Of a stretch of DNA of 61,854 nt, positions 53,320-61,854 are shown piece after piece (position 1 is the stretch's first letter; each line of letters begins with the position of its first letter). Origin of the DNA: Penium margaritaceum (taxonomy: Eukaryota; Streptophyta; Zygnematophyceae; Desmidiales; Peniaceae); assembly GCA_023375785.1 (NCBI GenBank), contig SZWC01000850.1, positions 227,552-289,405 of the forward strand, written 5' to 3'. The position numbers were made by a program, and so were the translations under genes. The notes beneath the pieces are model-generated. The model was not told the DNA's origin and did no database searches. It saw only the letters and a program-made list of their open reading frames with translations.

Positions 53320-54316
53320 TGTTGGATTTTTACATAAGCAGGATCTTGAGGAATCTTCTGGTGAGGTACTCTGATAGTTGAACTCTCTGGTACTGTGCTG
53401 AATTTGTTGGTGATGACCTCTCAGTTAGGAATAACCGCTTACACACACACAGGCATTCTTGCCTTGGCAATGTCACTGACTGTGCAATTCAAGAGTATGA
53501 ACTGAAGGCACAGGTACACGCATTGTCTCACAAGCTTTCCAACGGTACCAAGATTGTTCGAAATGGTTACACACAGAAGAAGTAATAAGAAATACAAACC
53601 TACCGCTACTTATCTGTCTACACTAGCTAGAAGCAGAAAAGTACAAGTCTTGATGCAGTCCAGTCTCCTTGTGTCTTCACAGGATCTTCCGGACACCACT
53701 CGATGATCCCCGATCATCGGCAGACCGAGGTTGGCGGATGCCCAGCGCCCTCGGTGTGATCCACGGACGAGATTGTCCGGATCTGGATTTGCTTCTTCAT
53801 GACCATCGATCTGGCTCGGTCATTTGTCTCACGATGATGGACCGACCGCACCTCTTGATGCAGCGACGGCGCCGATCAATCCAGAACGTCTTTGCAGGAT
53901 GCCTGACCACAGGATCCATCTTTAGAAAGAGGAATATCTTTGGCGGTTCCTTGGTCCTTGCCACGTCAGCAGCCTCGGAGTTGAGAGGAGCTCATGCTCG
54001 CACTCTCGCCTTGTCTGCCGAGCCACACATCCTGGTGGTCCAAAACTTGCCGATACATATCACTGCTGGTACGGTCAACCCATCAGCTCTCCGGAGCTCC
54101 AATAGGCGTAGGGCTACGGATGGATGGATCAGTGGGACGCCTAAAGAGGCCTGCCCACAGCCATACCATGCCCTGCCATAGAAGGTAGACAGGAGGGTCG
54201 AGAGAGAGATGACGACCTCACTCTCAGCCCTCTTGTTTTTTCCTTTTTGTTGATGTTGAGCCAAGCCCAGGAGATCTGTGGATCAAGATGATCTGACGGG
54301 TGTCCTTTTTCCAACA
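53320..54316 (-). repeat. 5' LTR of element H (997 bp)
   Basis: The plus strand starts TGTTGGATTTTTACATAAG and ends TTTTCCAACA, followed by CAAGA. Confidence 0.93.
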
Positions 54317-54475
54317 CAAGATGGCAAAAAACGATATGACAATGTCTCTCACAAAGCAAGCAGGGTCATATAGATTGCAGTGGTAGACACCACGCTTAAG
54401 GGTGGTAGAAACGTCTAGGTTCCAGCAGCACGGAGACTGCTTTAACCCGTATAATACCTTGCGAAGGGGCTAGAC
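54317..54475 (-). pseudogene. Element I: RT fragment (right half)
   Basis: The minus strand reads, over more than one frame, PLARYYTG, the degraded equivalent of LYGLKQSPCCWN, then STTLKRGVYHCNLYDPACF and IVISFFAI. This is the RT stretch normally just before YVDD. It connects across element H to 47018. It stops near 54475 where the LINE begins. Confidence 0.65.
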
Positions 54476-55104
54476 GTGACTGGTACCACAATCAAACCCA
54501 GGCGCACGTGCGACCGGGAGCCTCGGGGGAGTGAGGCAGATGGGGGAGCAGGGGGACAGGGCGGCGCTACGCAGAGAGGAGGCCAGCCGGGAGGTACACA
54601 GCGGCAGGAGGGGCAAGACGGGCAGCAAGATGGTGGTGGTGCGTTGGGCAGGGGAGAGGCGCGCGGGACACAGAGGGGGCACCGACAACGCCCGTGGGAG
54701 AGGGCCGGAGAAGACAAGGGGTCAGAGGACAGCGTACTGCAAGGTTGTAGGGCGCGGCTGTGGGAGGAGCAGTGGCAGTGGGTGGAGGGGGCGGACTGGG
54801 GGCGGCTGTATGGAGCAGAGGTTCTCCCCCTGTTCATGTTCTCGCGCGTCCCGGCGGGGGCACTGGACGCAGTCCGAGCCGCGGTCGCCATCCCCCTCCT
54901 ACGGTGCACCACGCACCCCCTCGAGACTAGGAACCCGCTGCTGCTACAGGCCATGCCCCACCTCATCCTCCGCACCCGGCCACAACAGCGCAATATCCCA
55001 GACACACAGTGGGTGCTGTAGCTGACAGGCAGGTTCATGGCGGGAGAGTGGGAGGCACTGTGGAGGGAGGCGGTGGGATTGGCACGGCCAACGAGAAATA
55101 CTTC
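54476..55104 (+). pseudogene. R2-like LINE: N-terminal part (left half)
   Basis: The plus frame opens with a Gly/Gln/Arg-rich low-complexity stretch, then LWEEQWQWVEGADWGRLYGAEVLPLFMF, VPAGALDAVRAAVAIPLLR and PHLILRTRPQQRNIPDTQWVL. A TAG follows (55019-55021), then LTGRFMAGEWEALWREAVGLARP. This is the pre-RT region of LINE-type proteins whose RT half continues at 58600: the left part ends in WREAV.LARP and the right part opens with the AEQERKEQRAEQAV helix expected next. Element K separates them. Confidence 0.65.
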
Positions 55105-55712
55105 TGTCAGAATTATGACTCCGACAAGGTCCTCTTCATAATATACACCCCTCGGATAATCCGAGTTCTTGATGTTTGTTCAGGTCCCGCACCAAACCTT
55201 CTCGGCAATGGCTGGTCGGTCACGACCGTTCCACGAGAGCCGAGCCGCCCCTAATAAGCAACCACGTCGCCACGCGTCCGGCTAGCAAAAAGAAGCCATT
55301 AATGCTTGCTTTGTCCTGTTCTGTTGTATGTATGGAGGATGTTCATTCCCTCCCTAGTCTAACCAGAACAGTTCTTCCCATCCTGTTCCCCTTTGGTTCC
55401 GCGGCTTCACCACCGTGTCTTTGCTCTGCTCGCACCTCGCATACCTTGCCTTCGCCAACCTCTCAGCTCATTGCTCCATCACTTTCGCTCCTTCGCTCAG
55501 CTCTCTCTCAGCCAGCCATCACTCATCTTGCTCTTGCTTTCTCTCAGCAGCTCGTTTACCTCATCTTCCTGACACCTCAACCTATCTCAAGCCCTAAGAC
55601 TAACTCCTTGGGACCGCTCTTGCTTCCCTCACTTCGCTGACGTACTGGTGCATGTTCCGATGCTTCTGCCTGCTTCTGGTCCTGCCATTCTTGTGCCTGC
55701 ATTCTTCTGACA
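55105..55712 (+). repeat. 5' LTR of element K (608 bp)
   Basis: It starts TGTCAGAATTATGACTCCG and ends TTCTTCTGACA, and is closely similar to 57984-58599. Confidence 0.85.
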
Positions 55713-55724
55713 TGGTATCAGAGC
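55713..55724 (+). other. PBS of element K: initiator tRNA-Met 3' end
   Basis: TGGTATCAGAGC abuts the LTR with no spacer; 12 of 12 bases match. Confidence 0.92.
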
Positions 55725-57545
55725 ATGAGGCAACATCACCTGGTACCTCGTGACCTTGTCAATGCTCTGCCGCCATCCTTACTCCATCGCCTTGATCTGC
55801 ATTCCTCTGCCTCCGCTACCGTCGCTTCACGCCTCTCTGCTAGGCCAGCAGCTGACATCAACAGCACCGCTTGGAGTGTTCCTCGCACTGAAGAAACGCC
55901 ACGTCATCCTGGGGAAGCCATGCGCCCATTCCGCGCTCGTGGCCAACAATCAGAGACTCGTCATTCACAACAGCCGCAAGCAGGTGCCGAGCGGCCTTTT
56001 ATTGTCAACTTCCTGGAAAATTCTTGCTACTATCTCACATCCTTCGTAAGCATCTTCGCCTCTCTCATCTCCTCTCATCAGTCTTATCTGCGTCCTTTGT
56101 CCCATCCTTTTCAACTTGCCTGCGCTCATCATCTCAAGCTGCGTTCTCGCTCTGCCTTCTCGCCTCATTAGCAGCAGCAGCGGAACTACCACCGTCGGGA
56201 CATCGGACACCACCAGTCTTCTTGCTCCCATTGCGAGCCAACTCGGGAACAAGCCATCACTCTCCTAAAAGTAGAGCAATTGGTTGCCTTGCTTGTGCGT
56301 CCCACTGCGCCGCCATCCTCTACCTACCACAATCTCCATCCTCGCCCTCCTAATCATCTCCATCAGCGCCCCTCCTCATCTCGACTTCATCTCTCTTCTC
56401 CAAATTGCGCTTTGTCATTTCCTGCGCCACCTCTCACCTTGCCATCCTTTTCTCGCCGTGCTCTCCACCTTCCGCCTCCAGCACCGTCATCAGCCTTTGT
56501 TTCTCTTTGTCTCCTGTCCTCAATTGCCTTTGCTTCAGCCTTCTTCCTCAGCTTAGCCTCATCATCCTCCTTGCCACCTCCTCCGAGCCGGCCTTCTTTC
56601 ATCAGATTCACTCATCATCATCATCGCCTCGTAGCGCACGTGGTTTTGCCCTTGCGCCTACTCAGTCATCAGCTTTCTCTGCATTCCTCCACTTTTGCAT
56701 CGCTCTTCTGCTCGGCACAAGGATCTGCCCGGTCGTATCGCCCGTTACGCGACCACCTGCACCCACGCCGAAACTTCTTGTAGCGCACGTGGTTCGCCCC
56801 TGCGCCCACTCAGTCATCATCAACTTCTGCCTCCGCATCATCAGCATCTGTGGCCAGCACAAGGACCTACACGAGCTAGCTGCCCGCTTTGCAGCAGCCT
56901 GCACCCACGTCGGCAGCAGATTTCTCACAACGCATTGGCTCCTGCCTTCCCCTTGCCGCATTCGATCCCCCTATCTCAGCAGCGTACGTGGTTTCGCCCC
57001 TGCGCCCACTTACTCATCGCTCGTTCCTCCGCTTTTCGCATCAACTTCCGCTCGGCGCAAGGATTCGCCCAGTCGCATCGCCAGCTTTGCGACGACCTGC
57101 GCCCACGCCGAAACACCCTCACCGCATGAGGTTCCACCATGCGCCCATTCCATCATTCAGCATTTCTCCGTTCTCATCAGTCTTGTTCACCTGGACAACG
57201 TACGGACCTGCCCAGCTGCATCTCCCATCCTGTGACGAGCATCACTCTCGTCCAATTCCTTGCAGCACTCGCCCACTTCTGTGACATCTATCTTCCCTTC
57301 AGCATTCTTCTCCAATCTATTTCCAGCCTTACTCATCTGCTCAGGAAACAGATCTACCTGGTTGCACTACTCAGTAACCTGCACCCACGCCGACGTCTGC
57401 AGGTCTTTGCTTCCTTTTCCATCACCATTCTCTCTCTCTCTCCTCTTTTCTCTCCAACCCCAGCTCCATCCTCAGCAGGGTAAACCTGCTAAACCTATGC
57501 TGGTGAACACACATCAGCAACTGCCGCGCACTTTCAACAACTAAC
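55725..57545. repeat. Pyrimidine-rich interior of K with degenerate repeats
   Basis: C and T dominate the plus strand, so several frames stay open by composition. From 56630 to 57390 a module recurs: (G/T)AGCGCACGTGGTT(T)CGCCCCTGCGCCCACTC at about 56632, 56780, 56982 and, weakly, 57121, alternating with CCTGCACCCACGCCGAAAC at about 56752, 56895, 57094 and 57380. Spacing is 140-200 bp. Confidence 0.7.
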
Positions 57546-57549
57546 CATC

Positions 57550-57945
57550 ATGGCCACACAAGCCCTTGACTGGACACACATTCCCCTCCTTGATCAGTTG
57601 GGAGAAAACATCCACGACTGGTATGGTGGCATACATGTCAAGACAAAGCACTCTTTCCTCCACGGGAATCAGCTCTCTCTCTTTTTGGAAGGATTTTATG
57701 ACAACCCTGGATGTCCCCCAAGGGCATACAAAACAACCTTGCAGGACATGAAAAGAGGCTTACGTGACACCACCCATACTGTCTACTACAGGATCATCGA
57801 TGAGGTGTCACCTGTCGTAGCAATGTGGCACAGTCTTGTGGCAGCAGCGTGGAACCCGAACCTTTGCAACTTGATCATCCTCTCCCTCCGTCGAGTGGTC
57901 AATCCCCCCATCAGACAACGAGACTTGGACACTGAGGCCCTATAG
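57550..57945 (+). CDS. Orphan 131-residue ORF of element K
   Basis: The frame starts MATQALDWTHIPLLDQLGENIHDWYGG just after the pyrimidine-rich interior and ends at a TAG (57943-57945). Beyond that stop the frame stays open as ALKHSYLVGLRGAV almost to the LTR. It has mixed helical composition with no zinc knuckle, protease or polymerase motif and no membrane segment. It is not recognised. Its place, last before the polypurine tract, differs from normal gag. It may be a reduced gag or a captured host exon; both are guesses. Confidence 0.45.
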   Translation: MATQALDWTHIPLLDQLGENIHDWYGGIHVKTKHSFLHGNQLSLFLEGFYDNPGCPPRAYKTTLQDMKRGLRDTTHTVYYRIIDEVSPVVAMWHSLVAAAWNPNLCNLIILSLRRVVNPPIRQRDLDTEAL

Positions 57946-57983
57946 GCACTCAAGCATTCATACCTTGTCGGACTCAGGGGGGC

Positions 57984-58599
57984 TGTAAAAAACATGACTC
58001 CGACAAGGTCCTCTTCATAATATACACCCCTCGGATGATCCGAGTTCTTGATATTGGTTCAGGTCCCGCACCGAACCTTCTCGGCAATGACTGGTTGATC
58101 ACGACCGTTCCACCAGAGCCGAGCTGCCCCTAATAAGCAACCACGTCGCCACGCGTCCGGCCAGCGGAAAGAAACCGTAATGCTTGCTTTGTCCTGTTCT
58201 GTTGTATGTACGGAGGATGTTCATTCCCTCCCTAGTTTAACCAGAACAGTTCTTCCCATCCTGTTCCCCTTTGGTTCTGCGGCTTTGCCACCGTGTCTTC
58301 GCTCTGCTCGCACCTTGCATACCTTGCCTTTGCCAGCCTCTCACTGTTCTCAGCTCTTCGCTCCGTCACTCTTGCTCCTTCGCTCAGCTCTCTCTTAGCC
58401 AGCCATCACTCATCTCGCTCTTGCTTTCTCTCAGCAGCTCGTTTACCTCGTCTTCCTGACACCGCAACCTCTCTCAAGCCCTGCAACTAACTCCTTGGGA
58501 CCGCTCTTGCTTCCGTCATTTCGTTGATGTACTAGTGCATGTTGCGATGCTTCTACGTGCTTTTGCTCCTGCCATTCTCATTCCTGCATTCTTTTGACA
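57984..58599 (+). repeat. 3' LTR of element K (616 bp)
   Basis: It starts TGTAAAAAACATGACTCCG after the polypurine tract and ends TTCTTTTGACA. Confidence 0.83.
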
Positions 58600-61275
58600 G
58601 TTTCTCCCTCGCGTCGATTGTGTCAGGCGGAGCAGGAGAGGAAGGAGCAAAGGGCGGAGCAGGCGGTGACCAAGTTCCACAGAGGCAACACGTCGAAAGC
58701 GTGTGACACACTCGACAGTGTTGAGCTGGCACCGCCCAGCCCGGAGGTCTTGGCCCAACTGCAGGCCAAGCACCCCCAGCCCCAGCGCCCGATTCCAGCA
58801 TGGGTAGGAGAGGTGAGAGGGAGATCGACGACGAGTTTTCCAGATGCGGAGGGCGTACGGCAGGCACTGATGGAGTGTCCCAGAGGGTCAGGAGGGGGGC
58901 CCTCAGGCCTGACCATGGATCACCTCCGCCAGATCGTGGTGGGGGATGCAGTGCTCACGAGGTTCCTGGCGCAGATGCTGATGTCGCTGTGTCAGGGTCG
59001 CCTCCACCCCATGGTGAGGCGGATCTTGGCGGCAAGTAGGCTCATAGCGCTGGCAAAGCCGGATGGAGGGTTATGGTCCATCGCTGTGGGGGAGGCCATC
59101 CCCAGGCTGCTGTGTAGATGGATGGTGAGTGCGGAGCGGAGGGAGTTGGAGAGGGTGATGGCGCCGCTGCAGCAGGCGGTGGGGGTCCAAGCAGGGAGGG
59201 ACACGTTGTACCATGCCATTGCAGAGCAGTTGGAGGTGCAGCCGAGGTGGGGGCTCATCAGCATCAACGTGAAGAAAGCCTACAACTCCCTCGAGCGTGC
59301 GTCTATCTTTGAGGTGCTGTGTAAGAGGGGGTTTGAGTGGCTGCAACCGGGGCTGGCACTGTGGAACGACTAGCCCTCGGACCTCTACTACCAGGGAGGG
59401 GTCTAGCCCAGCGTTCTCGAGTCACCGAGGGGGGTGAGGCAAGGGGATCCGATCAGCCCTCTCATCTACTCGTTGGTCCAGCAGGATGCGCTCAAGGCGG
59501 CACAAACGGTGATGGGAGATGCGGGGCGGGTCATCGCCTACCTTGATGACACCTACCTGATGGGCCCACTAGAGTCTTTGGCAACAGCATACAGGGCACT
59601 CACGATGGGTTTGGGAGCGCTGGAGATGGAGGTGCAGCCTCGCAAGTGCCAGCTATTCCTGCCCGCGAGGGCGAGGCCGGTGCTTGCAGGGCTAGCGGAT
59701 ATGGCCAGGATGATAGAGGGGATGGTGGTGTTGGGGACCCCACTCAGGAGTGAGCAGTTCTGCAAGGAACGGTTGGAGGCGGCTGTGCAGGCAGTGGAGA
59801 GTACACTACAGGGGCTGGCGGAGCTACCGGACCTGTAGGTGGCCTTTGGTATCCTCGGGGAGTGCACCACCCATCGGCTCCAGCACACGACCCGCCTCAC
59901 GCCGCCTTCGGAGCGGTGGAAGGAGCACCTCAGGCAGTTCGACAAGAGGGTGAGCGCGTGCTTGCGGCGCATGCTCAGGCTAGAGGAGGCGTAGGGGGTG
60001 CGGGAGCGGAGGGTGGTGGAGCATGCCGAGATCGAGGCGCGCCTCCCAGTGCGCTTGGGAGGACTGAGCCTGCCGGCAGTCCTGGACCTTGCCCCTTTGT
60101 TGTACGTGTCCAGCGGACTCTAGTCCTGGCAGACAATGAGGCCTCTCATACAGCGATAAGGAGAGGAGGGTGGAGCGATGGAGGAGGGGGAGTGGAGAGC
60201 GGAGTGGGGCCGGGGGAGTTTCGAGGAGCTGAGGACGACGGCGCTGAGGGGGTATGGGGAGGAGGTGTGCAAGAAAGTCCCTGCCCTGGCGGAGTGCGAG
60301 AGTGGCTGTCTGAAGCGCCTGTTCCAGGACCTGTCTGGAGCAGTGTACAAGGCGCTGCTGACGTCTCTCCAGGCCAGGGTGGGTGAGGAGCTGGGGGGAG
60401 AGGAGGCCTTGCCGTAGCTGCTGCGGCTGACTTCCCTGCAGGGGGAGCACAGCGGTGACTGGCTGATTGCGCACCCCACTTGGTCGCAGACAGGCTCTAC
60501 ATGGCGCAAGAGGAATGGAGAGTGGCCTGCAGGTTCCGGCTGGGCCTGCCCATCGTGCACGTACGGAACACCCCTGTCTGCGGGTGCAAGGAGCGCTGCC
60601 CCATCCGCCCCTGCACCCCACAGCATGTACTACGCTGCGCTGAGGAAGGTGCAACGATAGCAGCACATGAAGCCGTGAAGCGAAAGCTTGCGGCCGGCAT
60701 GAGGGAGAGTGGGATGGGTGGAGTGACGGTGGAGCACTCAGGGATCCTCCCTGAGGGACGCGCAGATATCACGTGCCTGGATCAAGCGACGGGACACTTG
60801 CTGGCCCTGGATGTGGTGATTGCTGATCTACAGCGGCCGAGCTTGGGGCGTCAGTCGTCAGAGAGGAGAGGGGTGGCGCTGGAGCATGCGGTACGGGCAA
60901 AGGAGGTGAAGTATGGGAGGTGGAGCAGGGTGGTGGAGAGAGATCAGTTGGTCTTCGGCTTCTCGGCCATGGAGATGTGCGGTGTATTTTCGAGGGGCCT
61001 CGACTGGGTGTTGAAGGCCTGCACCAAGGCGACGCAATGGAGAGTGGTGCGGCAGGGGGTAGCGGCAGGGGTGGCTGCACCGGTGAGGGCCCTCCTCAAC
61101 CAGCGGGTGGGGGTGGCCCTACAACGCGCACAGGCGCAACAGTTCAGGAAGAGGGCCATGGCGTGGGCCACAGACACGACATACGCAGGCAACGTGGCCA
61201 GGACCAGGCGGGCCCTGTGGAGGCAGGAGGAGGGGCTTGAGCTGGCGGACGTTGGCAGGGTGGAGCGAGAGTAGA
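58600..61275 (+). pseudogene. R2-like LINE: reverse transcriptase and endonuclease (right half)
   Basis: This is the RT of a non-LTR retrotransposon. One frame from 58594 to 60417 has the block CPRGSGGGPSGLTMDHL near 58880, ALAKPDGG near 59050, ISINVKKAYNSLER near 59262 (first catalytic Asp changed to Asn), SPRGVRQGDPISPLIYSLV near 59422, and the active site AYLDD (YLDD 59539-59550). After a frameshift near 60440 the C-terminus shows a zinc knuckle CGCKERC...CTPQHVLRC near 60580-60640. Then comes RADITCLD...LALDVVIADLQRP near 60762-60837, fitting the R/KPD...D restriction-like endonuclease of R2-type LINEs. Stops within the frame are six TAG and one TAA, then a TAG at 61272. Damaged but near complete. 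Confidence 0.85.
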
Positions 61276-61544
61276 GGGTGGAGGGCACGGCCGCCACGTG
61301 ACATGCACATGTGCCTCTTGTGTGTGGTGTTTGTAGGGCTCTCTCTTGTGTTGGTTCCTCTTTGGCCATGCTTGTCACTTGCATGACCTGGACTAGATGA
61401 ACACACGGTTGCATGTGGACATGACCCTCTCTTGCATGTAGACATGGCTCTCTCTTTTGCATGCGGACATGACACTCCCTTGCATGCGGACCCCAGTTGC
61501 ATGATGTACCTTGGCAGACAATTTCATCTAATGAGAGCGACATA
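61276..61544 (+). other. LINE 3' untranslated region with short repeats
   Basis: This is non-coding. Between about 61395 and 61495 units of roughly 32-36 bases recur around GCATG(T/C)(A/G)GACATG and CTCTCTTGCATG. It leads into the hexanucleotide array. Confidence 0.55.
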
Positions 61545-61854
61545 TCTATATCTATATTTACATCTATATCTACATATATATATATCTATATCTATACCTA
61601 CATCTATATCTATATCTATATCTATATCTATATCTATATCTATATCTATATCTATATCTATATCTATATCTATATCTATATCTATATCTATATATATATC
61701 TATATCTATATCTATATCTATATCGATATCTATATCTATATCTATATCTATATCTTTATCTATATCTATATCTATATCTATATCTAGATCTATATCTATA
61801 TCTATATCTATATCTATGTCTATGTCTATATCTATATCTATATCTATATCTATA
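61545..61854. repeat. (TATATC)n microsatellite, reaching the window end
   Basis: About 300 bases are hexamer TATATC/ATCTAT with scattered variants (TATACC, TCGATA, TCTTTA, TATGTC). It begins some 270 bases after the LINE coding end and could be the simple-repeat tail of that LINE or an independent array. Confidence 0.97.

Larger units (their letters stand above)
47019..54316 (-). mobile_element. Ty1/copia element H (TSD CAAGA), sister of E
   Basis: LTRs are at 47019-48017 (3') and 53320-54316 (5'). CAAGA is duplicated at 47014-47018 and 54317-54321. The PBS and gag-pol order match element E, and the proteins are largely collinear. It lies inside the RT of element I. It carries a few stops and frameshifts, so it is somewhat older than E. 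Confidence 0.94.
55105..58599 (+). mobile_element. Element K: LTR element without pol, inside the LINE
   Basis: LTRs are at 55105-55712 and 57984-58599. The PBS TGGTATCAGAGC directly follows the first, and a polypurine tract CAGGGGGGC (57975-57983) precedes the second. The 2.27-kb interior has no protease, integrase, RT or RNase H motif, so any movement would need enzymes from another element. Flanks are ACTTC and GTTTC, agreeing in 3 of 5 positions, so the target duplication is weak. Confidence 0.8.

Noticed and set aside
56280..57483. Three overlapping long open frames in the interior of element K, one of 276 codons
   Set aside because: The region is pyrimidine-rich, so stops are rare in several frames at once. 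None shows a domain, and the repeats do not keep a fixed frame.
2421..61274. TAG reassigned to glutamine as a firm conclusion
   Set aside because: Young element E uses no in-frame TAG, F has TAG at non-Gln positions, and CAG methylation decay explains the pattern. Kept only as an alternative to test.
61497..61787. Ile/Tyr repeat protein over the (TATATC)n array
   Set aside because: It is an open frame created by the microsatellite alone.

Overview
The window is eukaryotic nuclear DNA made almost entirely of transposable elements. I found no host gene, rRNA or functional tRNA gene. Three things point to a green alga or land plant. Several elements have a primer-binding site (PBS) complementary to the plant-type initiator tRNA-Met 3' end (TGGTATCAGAGC). 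Ty1/copia elements dominate. Decay of the older copies is skewed to TAG stops, as expected if CAG sites are methylated and deaminate. I cannot name the species. Single n's and N runs flanked by duplicated sequence show it is a draft assembly.

Layout. 1-1988: 3' part of a copia element (A) with its LTR. 2421-5922: a decayed hAT transposase on the minus strand, split by a 119-bp minisatellite. 6640-7540: a copia gag fragment. 7544-15160: copia element B (minus), its left LTR split by a solo LTR (L). 15161-17338: gag and integrase scraps. 17339-19295: another B-family LTR split by a second solo LTR. 20190-26136: copia element C (plus). 27300-43830: a three-level nest, with old element F split by element D (28286-42076, TSD CCTTT), itself split by young element E (29147-36654, TSD GGCAC). 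43840-46190: scraps. 46240-54475: old element I split by element H (47019-54316, TSD CAAGA). 54476-61275: an R2-like LINE split by a pol-less LTR element, K (55105-58599). 61545 to the end: a (TATATC)n array, possibly the LINE tail.

Two priming systems coexist. B, C and D carry a site complementary to the anticodon arm of initiator tRNA-Met, the half-tRNA mode known from Drosophila copia. E, H and K carry the usual 3'-end site.

The observation I find most interesting is that LTRs of three families (C, D, L) each contain a tRNA-like segment with Pol III A- and B-box matches near the LTR start. This is analogous to, but different from, the 5S-carrying Cassandra elements. Other points are two solo-LTR insertions at the same base of the B-family LTR, a 43-bp inverted templated insertion in C, paired hairpins in the E and H 3' regions, and a strong TAG excess among inactivating stops.
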